From: Punica granatum
Taxonomy: Eukaryota > Streptophyta > Magnoliopsida > Myrtales > Lythraceae
Direction of reading: 5' to 3'
Assembly: GCF_007655135.1 (NCBI RefSeq)
Contig: NC_045134.1
Location: 24,328,568 to 24,392,567 of the forward strand
Length of the DNA stretch: 64,000 bases
Shown in pieces: positions 1 through 10,865 of this stretch. The notes beneath the pieces were generated by a model, which was not told the origin of the DNA, did no database searches, and was given only the letters and a program-made list of their open reading frames with translations. The position numbers and the translations under genes are program-made. How positions within the stretch are numbered: the first letter of the stretch is position 1; every line of letters starts with the position of its first letter.

Positions 1-772
1 AGTCTTGATAAATAATTCATCTTTTTAGTTATATTCATCCACATTTTAAATTCAGATAAAAAAGATCATTTTTCCTTTAATAAAATTATATTTCACATTG
101 TAAAACCCATTTCATTCCTTTCCATTCTACTTCGACCTCCCAAACATGACCCTGAGGATGCATCTACTAATTGGAATGTCCAGAATAAAAAAGAAAAAGT
201 ACTTATCAATGTGAATTGGTTCGAGCAGTTTAGCGTTTGTCACCTTTAAGCAAGATCTTGAGTTCGAGTGCCGTGGATGGAGAAAATCTACACCGTGATA
301 GTTTTATTCCCTAGTGGGCCGACATGGCTCGACTGCATGAGTCTGAGCCAATTGAACTTCCAAATATTGGAGTTGACTCCCAAAAAAGAAAAAGAAAAAG
401 CACTTTCCAAAAAAATACTTCGTCATTAAACGCAATTATTTGGCTTTGGCTGCTTACAAACTAAAAGCTTTTCATTAATTTTTTATTCTTTTTTCCAGGT
501 ATATGTATACTTATGTTTTGTTTTTCACAGATAAACGAATACAGAAGTGACAAGAATTGAATCGAAAACCTATTGATTCTAAGCAAAATTATTGGTCACT
601 GCATTACATTCATTTTCCATGGTTTACTCTATTTAACAATTTTTAACAGAAGATCGAGTATTTATCTCTATCTCCTGTTTAGACGGCCAAACCCAAAAAA
701 AGCAATAAACAGAAAAACAGAAAACATAACGATTCTCGCTGGAGCGTTCCCTCCACGGTCCCCTCTCCCTCT
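1..772. other. Upstream spacer of the AIR12-like gene
   Basis: There is no coding sequence here. The left part carries a SINE (205-391). The last 50 bases before the TATA box are CT-rich, as is usual for plant 5' regions. The reading frame at 573-821 has no recognisable protein similarity and overlaps the promoter of the next gene. Confidence 0.6.
205..391 (+). mobile_element. tRNA-derived SINE, family 1, copy a
   Basis: A 187-bp retroposon with an internal pol III B-box-like stretch (TTGAGTTCGAGT, about 258-269) and an A-rich 3' tail. It lies between 14-bp direct repeats with one mismatch (AAGAAAAAGTACTT at 191-204, AAGAAAAAGCACTT at 392-405), which I read as the target-site duplication. 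The same body, with the phrases 'aagatcttgagttcgag', 'ggagaaaat' and 'agtgggcc', recurs at 6945, 8282, 37810, 46255 and 47002. It encodes no protein and would have depended on LINE machinery in trans. Confidence 0.75.
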
Positions 773-780
773 CTATATAT
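773..780 (+). promoter_or_regulatory. TATA box of the AIR12-like gene
   Basis: The sequence CTATATAT sits about 80 bases before the ATG at 861. It follows a CT-rich tract and leaves room for a 5' UTR of about 50 nt. Confidence 0.55.
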
Positions 781-860
781 TATTCCCTCCACGAATCACA
801 CGAAACCAACCAAAGCCCTAACCACAAAACTCTGCTTCCACTGTGAGAAGAACAACAACA

Positions 861-1867
861 ATGGCAGCATCCGCCGCGACACGCGTTTCTCTCCTCCTTG
901 GCCTCGCAGTCCTCTCGGCCCTCGCCAGCCCCTCGCATTCCCTCGATTGCGCCTCTCAGAAGTTCTCCAACAAGAAGGTCTTCTCCAACTGCTCCGACCT
1001 CCCGAAGCTCGGTGCCCGCCTCCACTACACCTACGATGCCTCTAACTCCTCCCTCTCCATTGCCTTCACCGCTGCACCAGCCGCCGGCGGTGCGTGGGTG
1101 GCTTATGCCATCAACCCCACTAGTACAGGCATGGTTGGGTCCCAGGCCCTCATGGCTCTTAAGCTCGCCAATGGCTCCGTCTTTGCCAAGACCTACAACA
1201 TCATGGGCTACCATTCCATCGTCGAGTCGAAGCTCTCATTCGAGGTGTGGGACCTCACTGCCGAGGCCTCCAACGATGCTATGACCATTTTCGCCTCCCT
1301 CAAGGTACGAACATCGCGGGAATCATACTGTCTTCCGGAAAACTGTTTTACAACTAAAATTGTTTTTCCTGAAACACTGTTTCCCTATCTTTTTATTTCA
1401 TGAAACAATAACTTGTTACATATTAGAGAACAAAAATTAATTTTTTTTTCCTGATGACGTTTTCAATTTTCAAAATATATGCACGGACCTTTTTTTTTTT
1501 TTTTAACTGTATCGAACCTATATTAAATCCATCTCAACTGCAGAGGATCTAAATCCATCGATTCTCGAACCAGCTTCCCCTTATCTCCTATTATGACATT
1601 ACATTCCTACTGTTGCAGGTGCCAGAGAAGGCAACCAGCTTGAACCAGGTGTGGCAAGTTGGTGGCGCCGTCATCGGCAACCGACCATCGATCCATCCTC
1701 TGGAGACAGAGAACAGGGCATCCATGTCCCAGCTCACACTGGCAGCCTCCAGCAGCCCTGCCCCCGCACCTTCTGGTCACTCCGCAGCTGTCCCGGCATT
1801 CCAAAGGGGCAGTCTCGCTGCTGTTTTAGGGCTCGCTCTGTTGGTCGGGAGCGCCATCCTGTCATGA
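861..1867 (+). CDS. AIR12: AIR12-like GPI-anchored DOMON-domain cytochrome b
   Basis: Two exons, 861-1304 and 1619-1867, are joined by a phase-0 GT-AG intron and give 230 residues. The order is a signal peptide (about 1-27, SLLLGLAVLSALASPSHS), one DOMON domain (about 45-185), a Ser/Pro/Ala-rich linker (191-207) and a hydrophobic tail (212-230) typical of a GPI-anchor signal. In this family a single b-type haem is held by a Met and a His; Met91 (in TGMVGSQ) and His174 (in PSIHPLE) are at the expected places. Family members are apoplast-facing plasma-membrane proteins that exchange electrons with ascorbate, superoxide or quinones. The cytochrome b561 core of longer DOMON relatives is absent, which fits AIR12. 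The start was chosen at 861 because the signal peptide begins there. The name comes from family resemblance; the electron-transfer role is not shown by sequence alone. Confidence 0.92.
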
Positions 1868-3216
1868 AAGATTTGATTTATATTAAGTGCCGAGCTGAGA
1901 GAAGGGAATTATAATAGGTCGATGTATGTATGTATGATCTGTTATCTTCTTCAATGTTCTCTGGACAGCTTCCGGACATACACGGCAGAGGTTCTGTTGC
2001 TTTTCTTATTTTCCATTGTGAATGCAAATGTTAAAGGACAACTTGAGATATTTATTCTTAATCCCCTTCTTTCTCCCTGTGATGTTATTGCTTGTCAGGA
2101 GATTTAGATTATTTTATGCCTTCCCTTTTCCGGGTTACGAGGAAAGTATATAGATGAAGGAAAATAAAAGGATATAAGAATTCTCAATGTCGAGAATCAA
2201 ACTGCGATCCAATTGATTCCCTGCACTCATGCATGCATGAAACAGAACTGAAAGATTTTATACATTGGAAACAAAGTAGACTAGAAACCAAATCTCTTTA
2301 GATGATAGCTGGGTTTAATGGTCAAGGGGCAATATGCCCACACTATCGAAGGGAAATTTTTCGTCGATTCTATCTCGCCACGTGCAATAAGAAAGAAGGT
2401 AATTGTAACAAGAAAAATGCCTTTTATGCCGAAAAAGTAATCCTGCAAATTGCCGAATGTGTGGGGCAAAAAAATTGCGCGTGATCATGATCAAAATTAC
2501 CAGTAGTGCCATTGTGTCTATTCAGCACACCACTTCGGCAGATTCTGTCGGCAGAATTAGCATTGCTCTTTTAACAAACGGCTGCCGTGTTAGTCGTGTA
2601 AACTACTACCATAATCTATACATAATATATAATTGCGAGACGATAGGCGATTAATGTCATCACTCCAAATTAGTCACCATCAGCCCCTCATCGTACCCAT
2701 TGACATTAATTTTGTATATTCATTTATTACATTGTTTAACAGTAATTAACCAACAACATTAATTAACTCATTAAAAATCCAAATAAATAATTAAATGTTA
2801 ATTAAATCATAATATTAATTTAATCCGTGTGCAACTTAATTTTGAATTAATATCTAATATAAAATATATAAGAAAATATAAAATAGTCTACACATTTGCT
2901 AAAATATATCAATTTGCTTAAAAACTAAAAATCGCCTTTTCATCACAAAACTATAAGCTATGGATTATAAGACATATCTCTTAGAACGATTTAGCATTTT
3001 TATAGGCTATATAGCTAATTAAATTATTCATAAAAAAAGCTAATTAAATTATTCCTAACAAGAAAACGTGAATTGCAACCTCAGCATATTAAGTGGAATT
3101 AAATGTTACAAACAATTCCAATAAATGAAAGTAAATTCAAGTAGAAAGTCAATTGGGATTTGAAGAGAGGGAAATGGTAATTGCAAGCTCAACACATTAA
3201 TTTTCTTACTCCTGTG

Positions 3217-3251
<35 letters not shown>
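1868..3251. other. Spacer 3' of the AIR12-like gene
   Basis: The first 250 bases probably hold the 3' UTR. The rest is AT-rich, with short low-value reading frames on both strands that resemble no family I know. A CT microsatellite (3219-3247) closes it, just before a SINE. Confidence 0.6.
3219..3247. repeat. CT dinucleotide microsatellite
   Basis: About 14 uninterrupted CT units lie immediately upstream of the SINE insertion at 3264. Confidence 0.9.
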
Positions 3252-3252
<1 letters not shown>

Positions 3253-3263
3253 ACTCCAAGGCC

Positions 3264-3456
3264 AACTCCAAAGGGTTTGGCCTAATGGTTAAGGAAGAGT
3301 TTCAGTATCCACTCGATTCTAAGTTTGAAACCCCTTAGAGCCACCGGAGCGCCTTTGGCTTACTTACTCCGCGCGTCGCCGGAGGTTTACAGATCCCTGG
3401 GAATTAATCGGGCAAAACCTGGACACCTCGAGTTAGCAAAAAAAAAGAAGAAGAAG
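3264..3456 (+). mobile_element. tRNA-derived SINE (Au-like) with 12-bp target duplication
   Basis: The element starts with an A-box-like segment (TGGCCTAATGGTTAAGG, about 3279-3295) followed by a B-box-like GTTTGAAACC. It ends in a block reminiscent of Au-type plant SINEs (GGGAATTAATCGGG, then CTGGACACCTCGAGTTAGC) and an A/GAA-rich tail. It is bracketed by AACTCCAAGGCC (3252-3263) and AACTTCAAGGCC (3457-3468), a 12-bp target-site duplication with one difference. It is 193 bp long. The Au assignment rests on the remembered 3' consensus and is less certain than the SINE call itself. Confidence 0.8.
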
Positions 3457-3468
3457 AACTTCAAGGCC

Positions 3469-4239
3469 TTTTCTTTAACTGCAAAGTAACTGCACTGCAT
3501 AAGTACTACAAAATTTTAAAAAAATTAAAATTAGAAATTAGAAATCAATAGCAAGATTTCAATCATTATTGAGGCGTTTGGTTTCAGAGTTAGAGTAATT
3601 TTGATTTTGATTGTGGAAAATGACAAATGTTGTATAGTATGTTGAGTTAAAGTTAAAGTTGACTTGGGAAATGTGTATTTTTGTTGTGTAGTGAGTTGAG
3701 TTAAAGTTAAAGTTAAAATTTTTGTGATTGTAACCCTGAAAACAAACGGGACCATTTGAAAGCAAGTTAGATACAACAATAATGCAAATTTAATTAAAAA
3801 TGATAGATAATAAGAACAAACTTTGATTTAGATAGCGACAAGTTTATTGAATCATACTCGATTCCATTTAACTTCGCTTTAATTTTTTCTCAATTTAACA
3901 ACACAATAACTACTTTTTTTTATCTTTTTCTTCGATTTAATAATAAATTATCTCACATATTTTTCTTAATCATTATTACAAGTAATTTTTTAATACTAAA
4001 TTCTTCTAACTATTCATTACTTTCATCAATTCAACAATAGAATCATTACATATTTATCTTCTTATTTTTCAATTTAATAATAAATTCTCTTACACAATTT
4101 TTCTTAACCATTATTACAACCAATTTTTTAATAATAAATTTTCTCAATTACTTTTATCTTCATCCCGTATAGTTAAGTAGAATCATGCTCTACTAAGTTA
4201 CCAAATGCCACCTAAGTACATTTGAAGTAAGAATATAAA
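3469..4239. other. AT-rich spacer
   Basis: No gene is visible. Around 3590-3730 a TTGAGTTAAAGTTAAAGTT motif occurs twice about 50 bases apart. At 3890-4150 the phrases 'tcaatttaataataaatt' and 'ttattacaa' recur, a decayed local repetition. Confidence 0.5.
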
Positions 4240-4888
4240 GGGTTAATGACAAAAATAAAAACATGAACTTTGGTCATTTTTTCACTTCTGGCACAAACTT
4301 AATTTTTTGGCCAAAAAAAGTAAGAACTTTGATTTTTTTTGCCACGTTAGGCATTTGTGCTATTTTCCATCTATTTTGCTAATGCGGCGCCAAACGGTGC
4401 CCATGCAGCAAACGGTGTCAAGTCACGTCAACAAAAATAATAACAAATTTAATTTTTTTTAAAACAAAGAAAAAGGCTTTGATCATAGAAGGGGTGGGGG
4501 CTCTCGGCCGGCTGGCCAGCCACCCCCCTTACCCCTACCGATTGAGGTTGCTGGTGGCAACCCGGACCCCTTAAATTCGTTAGAACCCATTTGACCATCT
4601 TTTTTTTTTTAAGAGGGTTGGCGTTGGGGCGGTGGTCGACCGAGACCCCTACCTCTTCTCCGATCAGCGCCTTTTTTTCTAAATTTTTTTAGCATTTTTA
4701 GTATTTCTGCTGACATGGTGTGAGACGTAGGCACTATTTGCCGCCACATTAGCAAAATGAATGGAAAATGATATAGATGCCTAACGTGACAAGAAAATCA
4801 TAGTTCGTGCCTTTTTATTGCTAAAAATAAATTTCGTGTCAAAAGTGAAAAAATGGACAAAGTTCATGCTTTTTTGGGTCATTAATAG
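4240..4888. mobile_element. Mutator-like MITE with long terminal inverted repeats
   Basis: Inverted arms of about 140 bp (4240-4378 and about 4743-4888) share matching phrases such as 'ttaatgac', 'catgaactttg', 'gcctaacgtg' and 'attttgctaatg' in opposite orientation. They flank a GC-rich interior (about 4480-4680). The terminus GGGTTAATGAC resembles that of the element at 34977, which has a 9-bp duplication typical of Mutator-like elements. No clear target duplication survives at this copy, and it has no coding capacity. Confidence 0.6.
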
Positions 4889-5389
4889 TAAAATTATTAA
4901 TCACTTAAAACATATAATATTTATCGTTAATAATATTGAAAATAAAGATTATGTTCATCAATACAATAAACATTAATGTAAAATTGAAAATATAAGTTTC
5001 ATAAAGATTATGTTCATCAATATCACGATGACTATTTAAAACAATCTTAAATTTGATTTACGAACTAATTCGTTCAATTTTTACAAATAAAAAATATATT
5101 CAAACACATATATTGCATATTAAAATAAAATTATATCCGCAATAATATATGGATAATTTAACTTTTTCTATATGCAATCGTGAGGTGTTGGTGTGAGTTT
5201 GCTTTTTTTTGACTAATCTACTTCCATGATCGCAAATCAAAGATAGATCAGTCATACTCGGTCTTTAACAAACATTAAAAGACTTCATTAACGGGGATTG
5301 GGGTTAATCTAGACGGAACCCCTCCAACACTCAAGTCAATCCTTAGTTAAATCAATGTTCATTTTCACTATGCAATAGCTAGTATTGAA

Positions 5390-5540
5390 AATTCAATGAC
5401 CCCCACTAGTTCGGTTTCAAAGCCAAGCCAATCTAGGAGTAAAACTCAAAATCCCTCATTTGCGAAACTTTTTATATCTATAAAATTCAAATTCAAGACC
5501 TCACTTAAAAAGTAGAAATATTGAATCCCTTGAACCAACC
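5390..5540 (-). repeat. Probable diverged SINE, family 1
   Basis: Read on the minus strand it shows GGTTCAAGGGATT, then AAGTGAGGTCTTGAATTTGA and further on GGGATTTTGAGTTTTACTCC, in the same order as the family-1 SINEs elsewhere in the window. No target duplication was found, so the boundaries are approximate. Confidence 0.35.
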
Positions 5541-5699
5541 ACGTGGATAAAAATAAATTATTATTTAATCCACTTAATTTCGAGGCAAAATTAAGTGTGC
5601 TTTTCATGGGAATTAGCTATTTTGCTTCTGGTAACTACTTTTTTGGAATACATATGCTACAGAAAGTGCTAATTTAGGATATTGAGAAAAAAAATCAAA

Positions 5700-5805
5700 A
5701 GATGGTGTAGCGTAATGATGCATGTCTTCGCTTAGTAACCAAGCGATTCCATATTTGATACTGAGTTGGACTATCCATATCCATTTATTAGCTATTATGA
5801 TTTCC
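5700..5805 (+). repeat. SINE-like repeat family 2, copy a
   Basis: This unit aligns by eye with 21247-21345. Both show GTAGC[AG]TA[AG]TG[AG]T[AG]CA, a pol III B-box-like ATTTGATACT or ATTCGATACT, a GGACTA[TC]CCATA block and a shared TTATTAGCTATT. Two dispersed copies with an internal box argue for a short retroposon. Confidence 0.45.
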
Positions 5806-6505
5806 ATTTTATTGTATTAGGTCCTCTCATGTGGCAAAAAAATATCTATATATATTTGGGGAAAAGAATCCATGGCTTTCAAGCATCGACACTTTCTAAC
5901 TAGGCCAACTTTTTTTTTTCTTTGCCCCTTTTGGCTAAGTGATTCAATTCGATGTCGACATACTAAGAGCACTTAAAAAGAGTTGACATGTCTCCAATTC
6001 CGTGTCGTCGTGCAATACATGTCTCAAAAGTAAACGCGTATTATGAATCAATAGGATCATGATCATTTCGTAGTATATATTCAGTAATACATCATAAATG
6101 TAACTAGGCAAACAAGTCTCATAAGCCCTAAAGCCCTACAAATGCCAGTGTACGGACCAAACATTCGAGTTTTTGTCAACAACATGATGCGTTGTGTACA
6201 ACGTAATTTCTACATCCCTAGCCAGACGAACTGCTATAGTACTTGTATTTCGGTCGCATCTCCACATCAAGTGAAGTTGGCACGGTTCGGTATTATAATT
6301 TTGAAAAATCAAAAGATAGGACCACAAAAACACAGAATTCTTCTCTCTGTATTTTTTTTTTCCTTTTTTGTCTAGATAGCAATGTGAGCTAACAACTAGC
6401 CCACCTTAGAGCTGAGGTATGCATTTATCAAATTTTGGCAGCTTCAGTGGTTTTCAAAATGTGGACACAATTGAATTGAACGGTCATAAAGGGAAGCAAA
6501 CTCAT

Positions 6506-6532
6506 TATATATATATATATATATATATATAT
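6506..6532. repeat. AT dinucleotide microsatellite
   Basis: About 13 AT units in an AT-rich spacer. Confidence 0.9.
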
Positions 6533-6944
6533 TTCACATAATGCTGATTTTATTTATTTATTTATTTGTGAAGGGCTTTAGTTCTCAAAGTTGTCCACTG
6601 GATCTATCTATAGTGTTGAAATTATGTGAAGTAAGATGGGACCAGCAAAACTCTACTGGACTGATCTAGCTATTGCCTTGCATTGCAGTCCCAAGGATCA
6701 CTTTCAATTTGGGCATGTATTAGTTCAATATAATAGAAGTTTGCCAAATTACAGTAATTCAAAAGAAACAGGAGAAGGGAAATGGAACGGAAATTTCAAT
6801 ATGTGTAATCATCACGAATTTAGCTGAAAATAAAATGATTGTGTTGGTCAAGTCCGATAAGGTGACATAGATGTTCACCCAATCTATACATTAGGTGTAC
6901 AACGAACTAAAATGGAAGTTTCTCCAAATTTTAAAGACACTGGG

Positions 6945-7106
6945 CTTAATTGGTAAGAATCAGTTCAAGTGGGTCGACGTCTTTTTTCTCTTAAATAAGA
7001 TCTTGAATTTGAGTTTTACGAATGGAGAAAATATTTGATTAAAAGATATTTATCTCTTAATGGGCTATTCCGATTCGAACTAAATTAATCGGAATACGCA
7101 TAGAAA
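6945..7106 (+). mobile_element. tRNA-derived SINE, family 1, copy b
   Basis: A 162-bp copy with the family phrases AAATAAGATCTTGAATTTGA, GAATGGAGAAAATA and TTAATGGGCTATTCCG, and a tail of A residues. The direct repeats AAAGACACTGGG (6933-6944) and AAAGATACTAGG (7107-7118) are the 12-bp target duplication, with two differences. Both differences are C/T or G/A transitions, as expected for ageing copies. Confidence 0.75.
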
Positions 7107-7118
7107 AAAGATACTAGG

Positions 7119-7976
7119 CATAAAGAAAAGGTGACTAGTGGAGCCATGCATGTCATTATGATGACATGGTGACACAAATAAAACTCTAAAAATTTATCGT
7201 TACCAATAAATGGGAAATCTGTAGAGAAATTCGTTTATTGACCCCAGAATTAAGTGGGTTTCGGAAATTGTGAGAGCAATACTCTCTATAATTTCAAAAA
7301 AAAAGTCCACTAAAAGGTTAATTGGGCTTCGTCAACTAGGCTTTTGGAGTGGGACTAAATCACCATTACCTGTTAACTAGTATAAATTACTTTTTATGAC
7401 AGAGAATTAAGAAAATAACATATAAAGTTACGATTAATTTAGATGATGTGTAGGATGAATATTCATATCTTCTATTTATAGGATGCTGAAATATTGAATT
7501 TGGAAAAAAAAATACATATCCCGAGGGTTCTATTCAGTAATCAAGAAAATTACTTGATATCATACATACATTGAATGAAGAAGATATCTACTTGGTATTC
7601 TACATAAGTAGATTAGAGACAATTTACGTATGAAATATTAATTTGAAAATGGACAAATACAATGAATCTTTGATTTATAATTAAATTTTCCGAGCAGAGG
7701 AAAGGACGATTAGCCATTAGTCGAGAGTTTGTTAATAAGCTCTCATATCATCAAATGACGATCAACCATGAACTAAGGATTTACTGATGGAGCTCTCATA
7801 ACATCGCTGCTCAGCGTTTATATATTGTAATAGATAGGATGGACATGATTTAATCGGACAGTGATCCATTGGAAAATTACTAATATGCATTTTCCTACAT
7901 AGTCAATCTACTTTCTTGTTCGCCCTCCAAGAATCTCACTCATGTTCCATCTATATTTTTCCATCCTTACTTGTAA
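7119..7976. other. Spacer without recognised features
   Basis: AT-rich, with no coding potential and no repeat that I can place. Confidence 0.5.
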
Positions 7977-8211
7977 TTAGCTATTTCACCCGCGCATTGC
8001 GCGGAAATATCACTCATAATAGGAATTTTTAAAATTTAATAAGAAAATTATTCAAATGAGTTCATGAACATATCAATTAATTTATAATTATAGAATTAAC
8101 TCTTTAGTAATTTTCAAGTTAAACATAAATTAAAAATGTTAAATTGTTCATAGTAGATAAGCTCTCTTTAATATTTTATTTGTAAGAAAGAAACTTTATC
8201 CACTTAAAAGG

Positions 8212-8218
<7 letters not shown>

Positions 8219-8245
<27 letters not shown>
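8219..8245. repeat. TA dinucleotide microsatellite
   Basis: About 13 TA units within the probable Helitron. Confidence 0.9.
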
Positions 8246-8248
<3 letters not shown>

Positions 8249-8281
8249 CAACATGATTCCTTAGAAAGCTTAAATTATTTT

Positions 8282-8390
8282 TTCGACTAAATCTTGGTAT
8301 TCGAAATCCTAATTTAGGCCCCGACTAATCCAGTTGAGTCGGGACAGCCCAATAAGGGTTAAACTCTCCCAACATGGATTTGAAAAGCAA
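8282..8390 (-). mobile_element. 5'-truncated SINE, family 1, copy c
   Basis: A minus-strand fragment of 109 bp keeps the 3' half of family 1 (read forward: ACTAATCCAGTTGAGTCGGG and ACTCTCCCAACATGGATTT). It is flanked by perfect 10-bp repeats AAATTATTTT at 8272-8281 and 8391-8400. The duplication at a truncated copy implies 5' truncation during insertion rather than later loss. Confidence 0.65.
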
Positions 8391-8942
8391 AAATTATTTT
8401 GAACAAAATTAACGTAATTAACTAATATAATTATCAGATAATTTTGTGGTTCACTTATCATTTTTGTAATTTATTTTATTTGAAAATTTGTATATACAGT
8501 TTTATATCTAAATTCTTTTGCAATATTTTTTTTCATTTACTAAAGTAATTATTTAATTCTTATTCAAGTAAATGGTTTTCATCAAATAATACCAGTTATT
8601 AAGTGAAAAATCATGGAAAGCATATTAATTCTTTGAAAATATTAATTACTAATATTTTTGCCAATTTAATTATAAATATAGTTTACACTCTTGAATTATA
8701 TGTTTATGGGCTAAGAAATGTTAAAATTGAATTAAAGAATCAAATAAGTTATATATTTCTATTTAAAAAATTAATTACTTTAAATTCTCTATTACATGGC
8801 TTCTCATTTATTCTATGATCCATAAGGATTAACTCCCCCTTTCTCTCTTTGACACGTGGCACTACCTTATTAACCTTAGGATGACGCGTGGCGTCGCCTC
8901 GTTAAATTTTTTTTTGCTATTATATAATGAAAACAACCTTAT

Positions 8943-9186
8943 ATAGCACAGTTTTTACCTTATTTTCACTTCCTAGTATGTTTTTTAAAGTTGTCACGAT
9001 CTAGCACGAATTACCATTTTATTCCCGGATCTAGCACACCGTTAAACTCCTTCTAAAAACCGTTAAATTCCGTTTAACGATGTTTAACGGTGTGCTAGAT
9101 CCGGGAATAAAATGGTAATTCGTGCTAGATCGTGACAATTTTTAAAAACATGCTAGGAAGTGAAAATAAGGTAAAAACTGTGCTAT
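8943..9186. repeat. 244-bp near-perfect palindrome (foldback element)
   Basis: Two 104-nt arms (8943-9046 and 9083-9186) are reverse complements with only three mismatches. They are separated by a 36-nt loop that itself repeats CGTTAAA/GTTTAACG. The transcript would form one long hairpin. No clear target duplication is visible. High arm identity in a decayed neighbourhood suggests a recent insertion or ongoing gene conversion between the arms. It is not a bacterial terminator. It could be a foldback MITE or a small-RNA precursor; sequence alone does not decide. Confidence 0.85.
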
Positions 9187-9209
9187 TTTGGGCTATTTTT
9201 TCTTTTTTT

Positions 9210-9575
9210 TATTTGAATATTCACTGCCCAGAAAAATTTGAAAATTAGTGTGGAGCTTCTTAATAATATCAGGAACATGGGTTAAAAGTTTAAACTATTT
9301 TTGAGATCGGATGGTTCAAAAAAACTATCAAAATTAGAATACCGAAAAAAAAGATAAATATTTTTTATCTGAAGATTCACTATCCAGAAAAATTTGAAAA
9401 TATGTGTGGAGCTTTATAATAATATTAGGAACATGGGGTAAAAGTTTCATCTCGTTTTGAGATCGAGCGATTCATAAAAACTATCAAAATCGAAACACCG
9501 AAAAGATAGGTAAATATATTTTATCTGAAAATTCACCGCACAGAAAAATATGAAAATCTGTGAGGGGCATGAGCA
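9210..9575. repeat. Tandem repeat of about 155 bp, 2.3 copies
   Basis: The unit starts with 'tatttgaatattcac' (9210), 'tatctgaagattcac' (about 9366) and 'tatctgaaaattcac' (about 9522). Each contains CAGAAAAATTTGAAAAT or CAGAAAAATATGAAAAT, and copies 1 and 2 share GGAACATGGG, TTTTGAGATCG and AAAACTATCAAAAT. The third copy breaks off at about 9575. Confidence 0.75.
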
Positions 9576-10865
9576 GTTATAATTTTGGGACGAATGGTCA
9601 TTTGATTGAAAATTCAAATAAATAATTAATTAATTAATTAAAAAAAAATTTTATGAGACATGTCCCAAATAAAAGACATGTGTTTTTCCCCCGATGGTGC
9701 CTATTGAACATATATAAATAGAGGATTTCATGCCAAAAGTTAGTATGGTCGATTAATCAAAATTCTAGAATATTGAGTGAAAGAGTTAGGGTGTTCTATC
9801 AGTTTGCTAATCGTAGTATACATAAAGGCTTTGTTGTATCATCGAAGAGACTCATCAGAAACTCAATAGCAACTTTGTGTGGGGGCAAATAACTATTTTC
9901 GAAAAACGTTAATTCGTGCCTCAAAGCAATCGTTGATCGAAAATCGTGTTTGTCATCTTTTTCGACTTCGAGTTCATGATCGACATCATCTTTTCTGACC
10001 GTCTCCGAAGTTCGCCTTCTCCGAATCCGAATTCGGTTCCGTCATCGTCTCTGAAACATGCACCCTCATGTATAAATCCCTAGCACAAATCATCCTAGAA
10101 ATTATGCAAGATAATTCTTTCTATTAGATCACATGTATGGCTTAGGACCTGACTCATCTGTCACGTGGATTTGTAGGGTGTTCATATTGGATCATAAAAT
10201 TAATCAGACGTAATCTAGACACCCTCATTTGAAAAAAATAAAAAAGAACTTACGACTAACTCGCAGTCATTGAAGCCGCCCACTCAAGTCAAAGTCAACT
10301 AATCTTGCAATAATGCTAATGCACCATTTGGTCTTGGGCCGAGCCCATATTTCAAAATGGAAATAAGATCTTCTAGAAAATGCAGATTTTTTTTTCTTTC
10401 CATATTTTCGATTATAATAGAATCCCAATCTAACAAAAAGATGAAAGAGCATGAAAGAAGAGTAAATAAATTCATGGAGATGATTAGAACCCAGAATCTC
10501 TTAGTTCAAGTAAAGCCGTGCACTACTTTAATAAGTATTTTCTTAGTGGCAAATGGGCCGATGATGATTCTATTTTTCAATGTATATCACTTAGTATTAG
10601 GAAGTCTAATAAATTTCGATTAATTGATATAGAAATCATATCTGAATATTAAGGAATAAATCTTTTTTAATTGTGAATTTTTTCTGATTTATAAAATTTG
10701 AGTTTGAGATTTTATGTAAATAAAACAGATGTGGAAGTGCATGTATCAATTCACGTTTCATTGAATTATAAGTATTTAAGTCAAATATGTCTGCTCGTGG
10801 TGGTCACTCCCACTATACCAGTCCCTACATAGCCTTGAAAATCATCATTGAAGGATAATACTCTA
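9576..10865. other. Spacer upstream of the DUF26 gene
   Basis: AT-rich with no supported gene. The frame at 10357-10623 has no family resemblance. The 5' region of the DUF26 gene falls in the last 200 bases. A weak TATA-like AATTATAAGTA lies near 10765. Confidence 0.5.

Larger units (their letters stand above)
4889..6944. other. AT-rich spacer with decayed repeats
   Basis: No gene is recognised. It contains a diverged minus-strand SINE-like stretch (about 5390-5540), another SINE-like unit (about 5700-5800) and an AT microsatellite (6506-6532). Reading frames such as 6142-6375 have no family resemblance. Confidence 0.5.
7977..8930 (-). mobile_element. Probable non-autonomous Helitron (3' end clear, 5' end tentative)
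   Basis: On the minus strand the 3' terminus shows a GC-rich hairpin (CCGCGCAATGCGCGGG) followed after seven bases by CTAA and then T. This is the hairpin-CTRR arrangement of Helitrons. A possible 5' end is the TCATTATATAATAGC read from 8930. The base before that TC is T rather than the A usually seen, so this boundary is weak. There is no Rep/helicase coding sequence, so any movement needed an autonomous relative. A TA microsatellite and a truncated SINE lie inside. Confidence 0.45.

Noticed and set aside
843..860. Extension of AIR12 upstream of the ATG
   Set aside because: The upstream codons start from GTG and would put charged residues before the signal peptide; the ATG at 861 is the natural start.
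8930..9190. Palindrome as a rho-independent terminator or microRNA gene
   Set aside because: This is a nuclear plant locus, and the arms are far longer and more perfect than a typical microRNA precursor; no known mature microRNA sequence was recognised in it.
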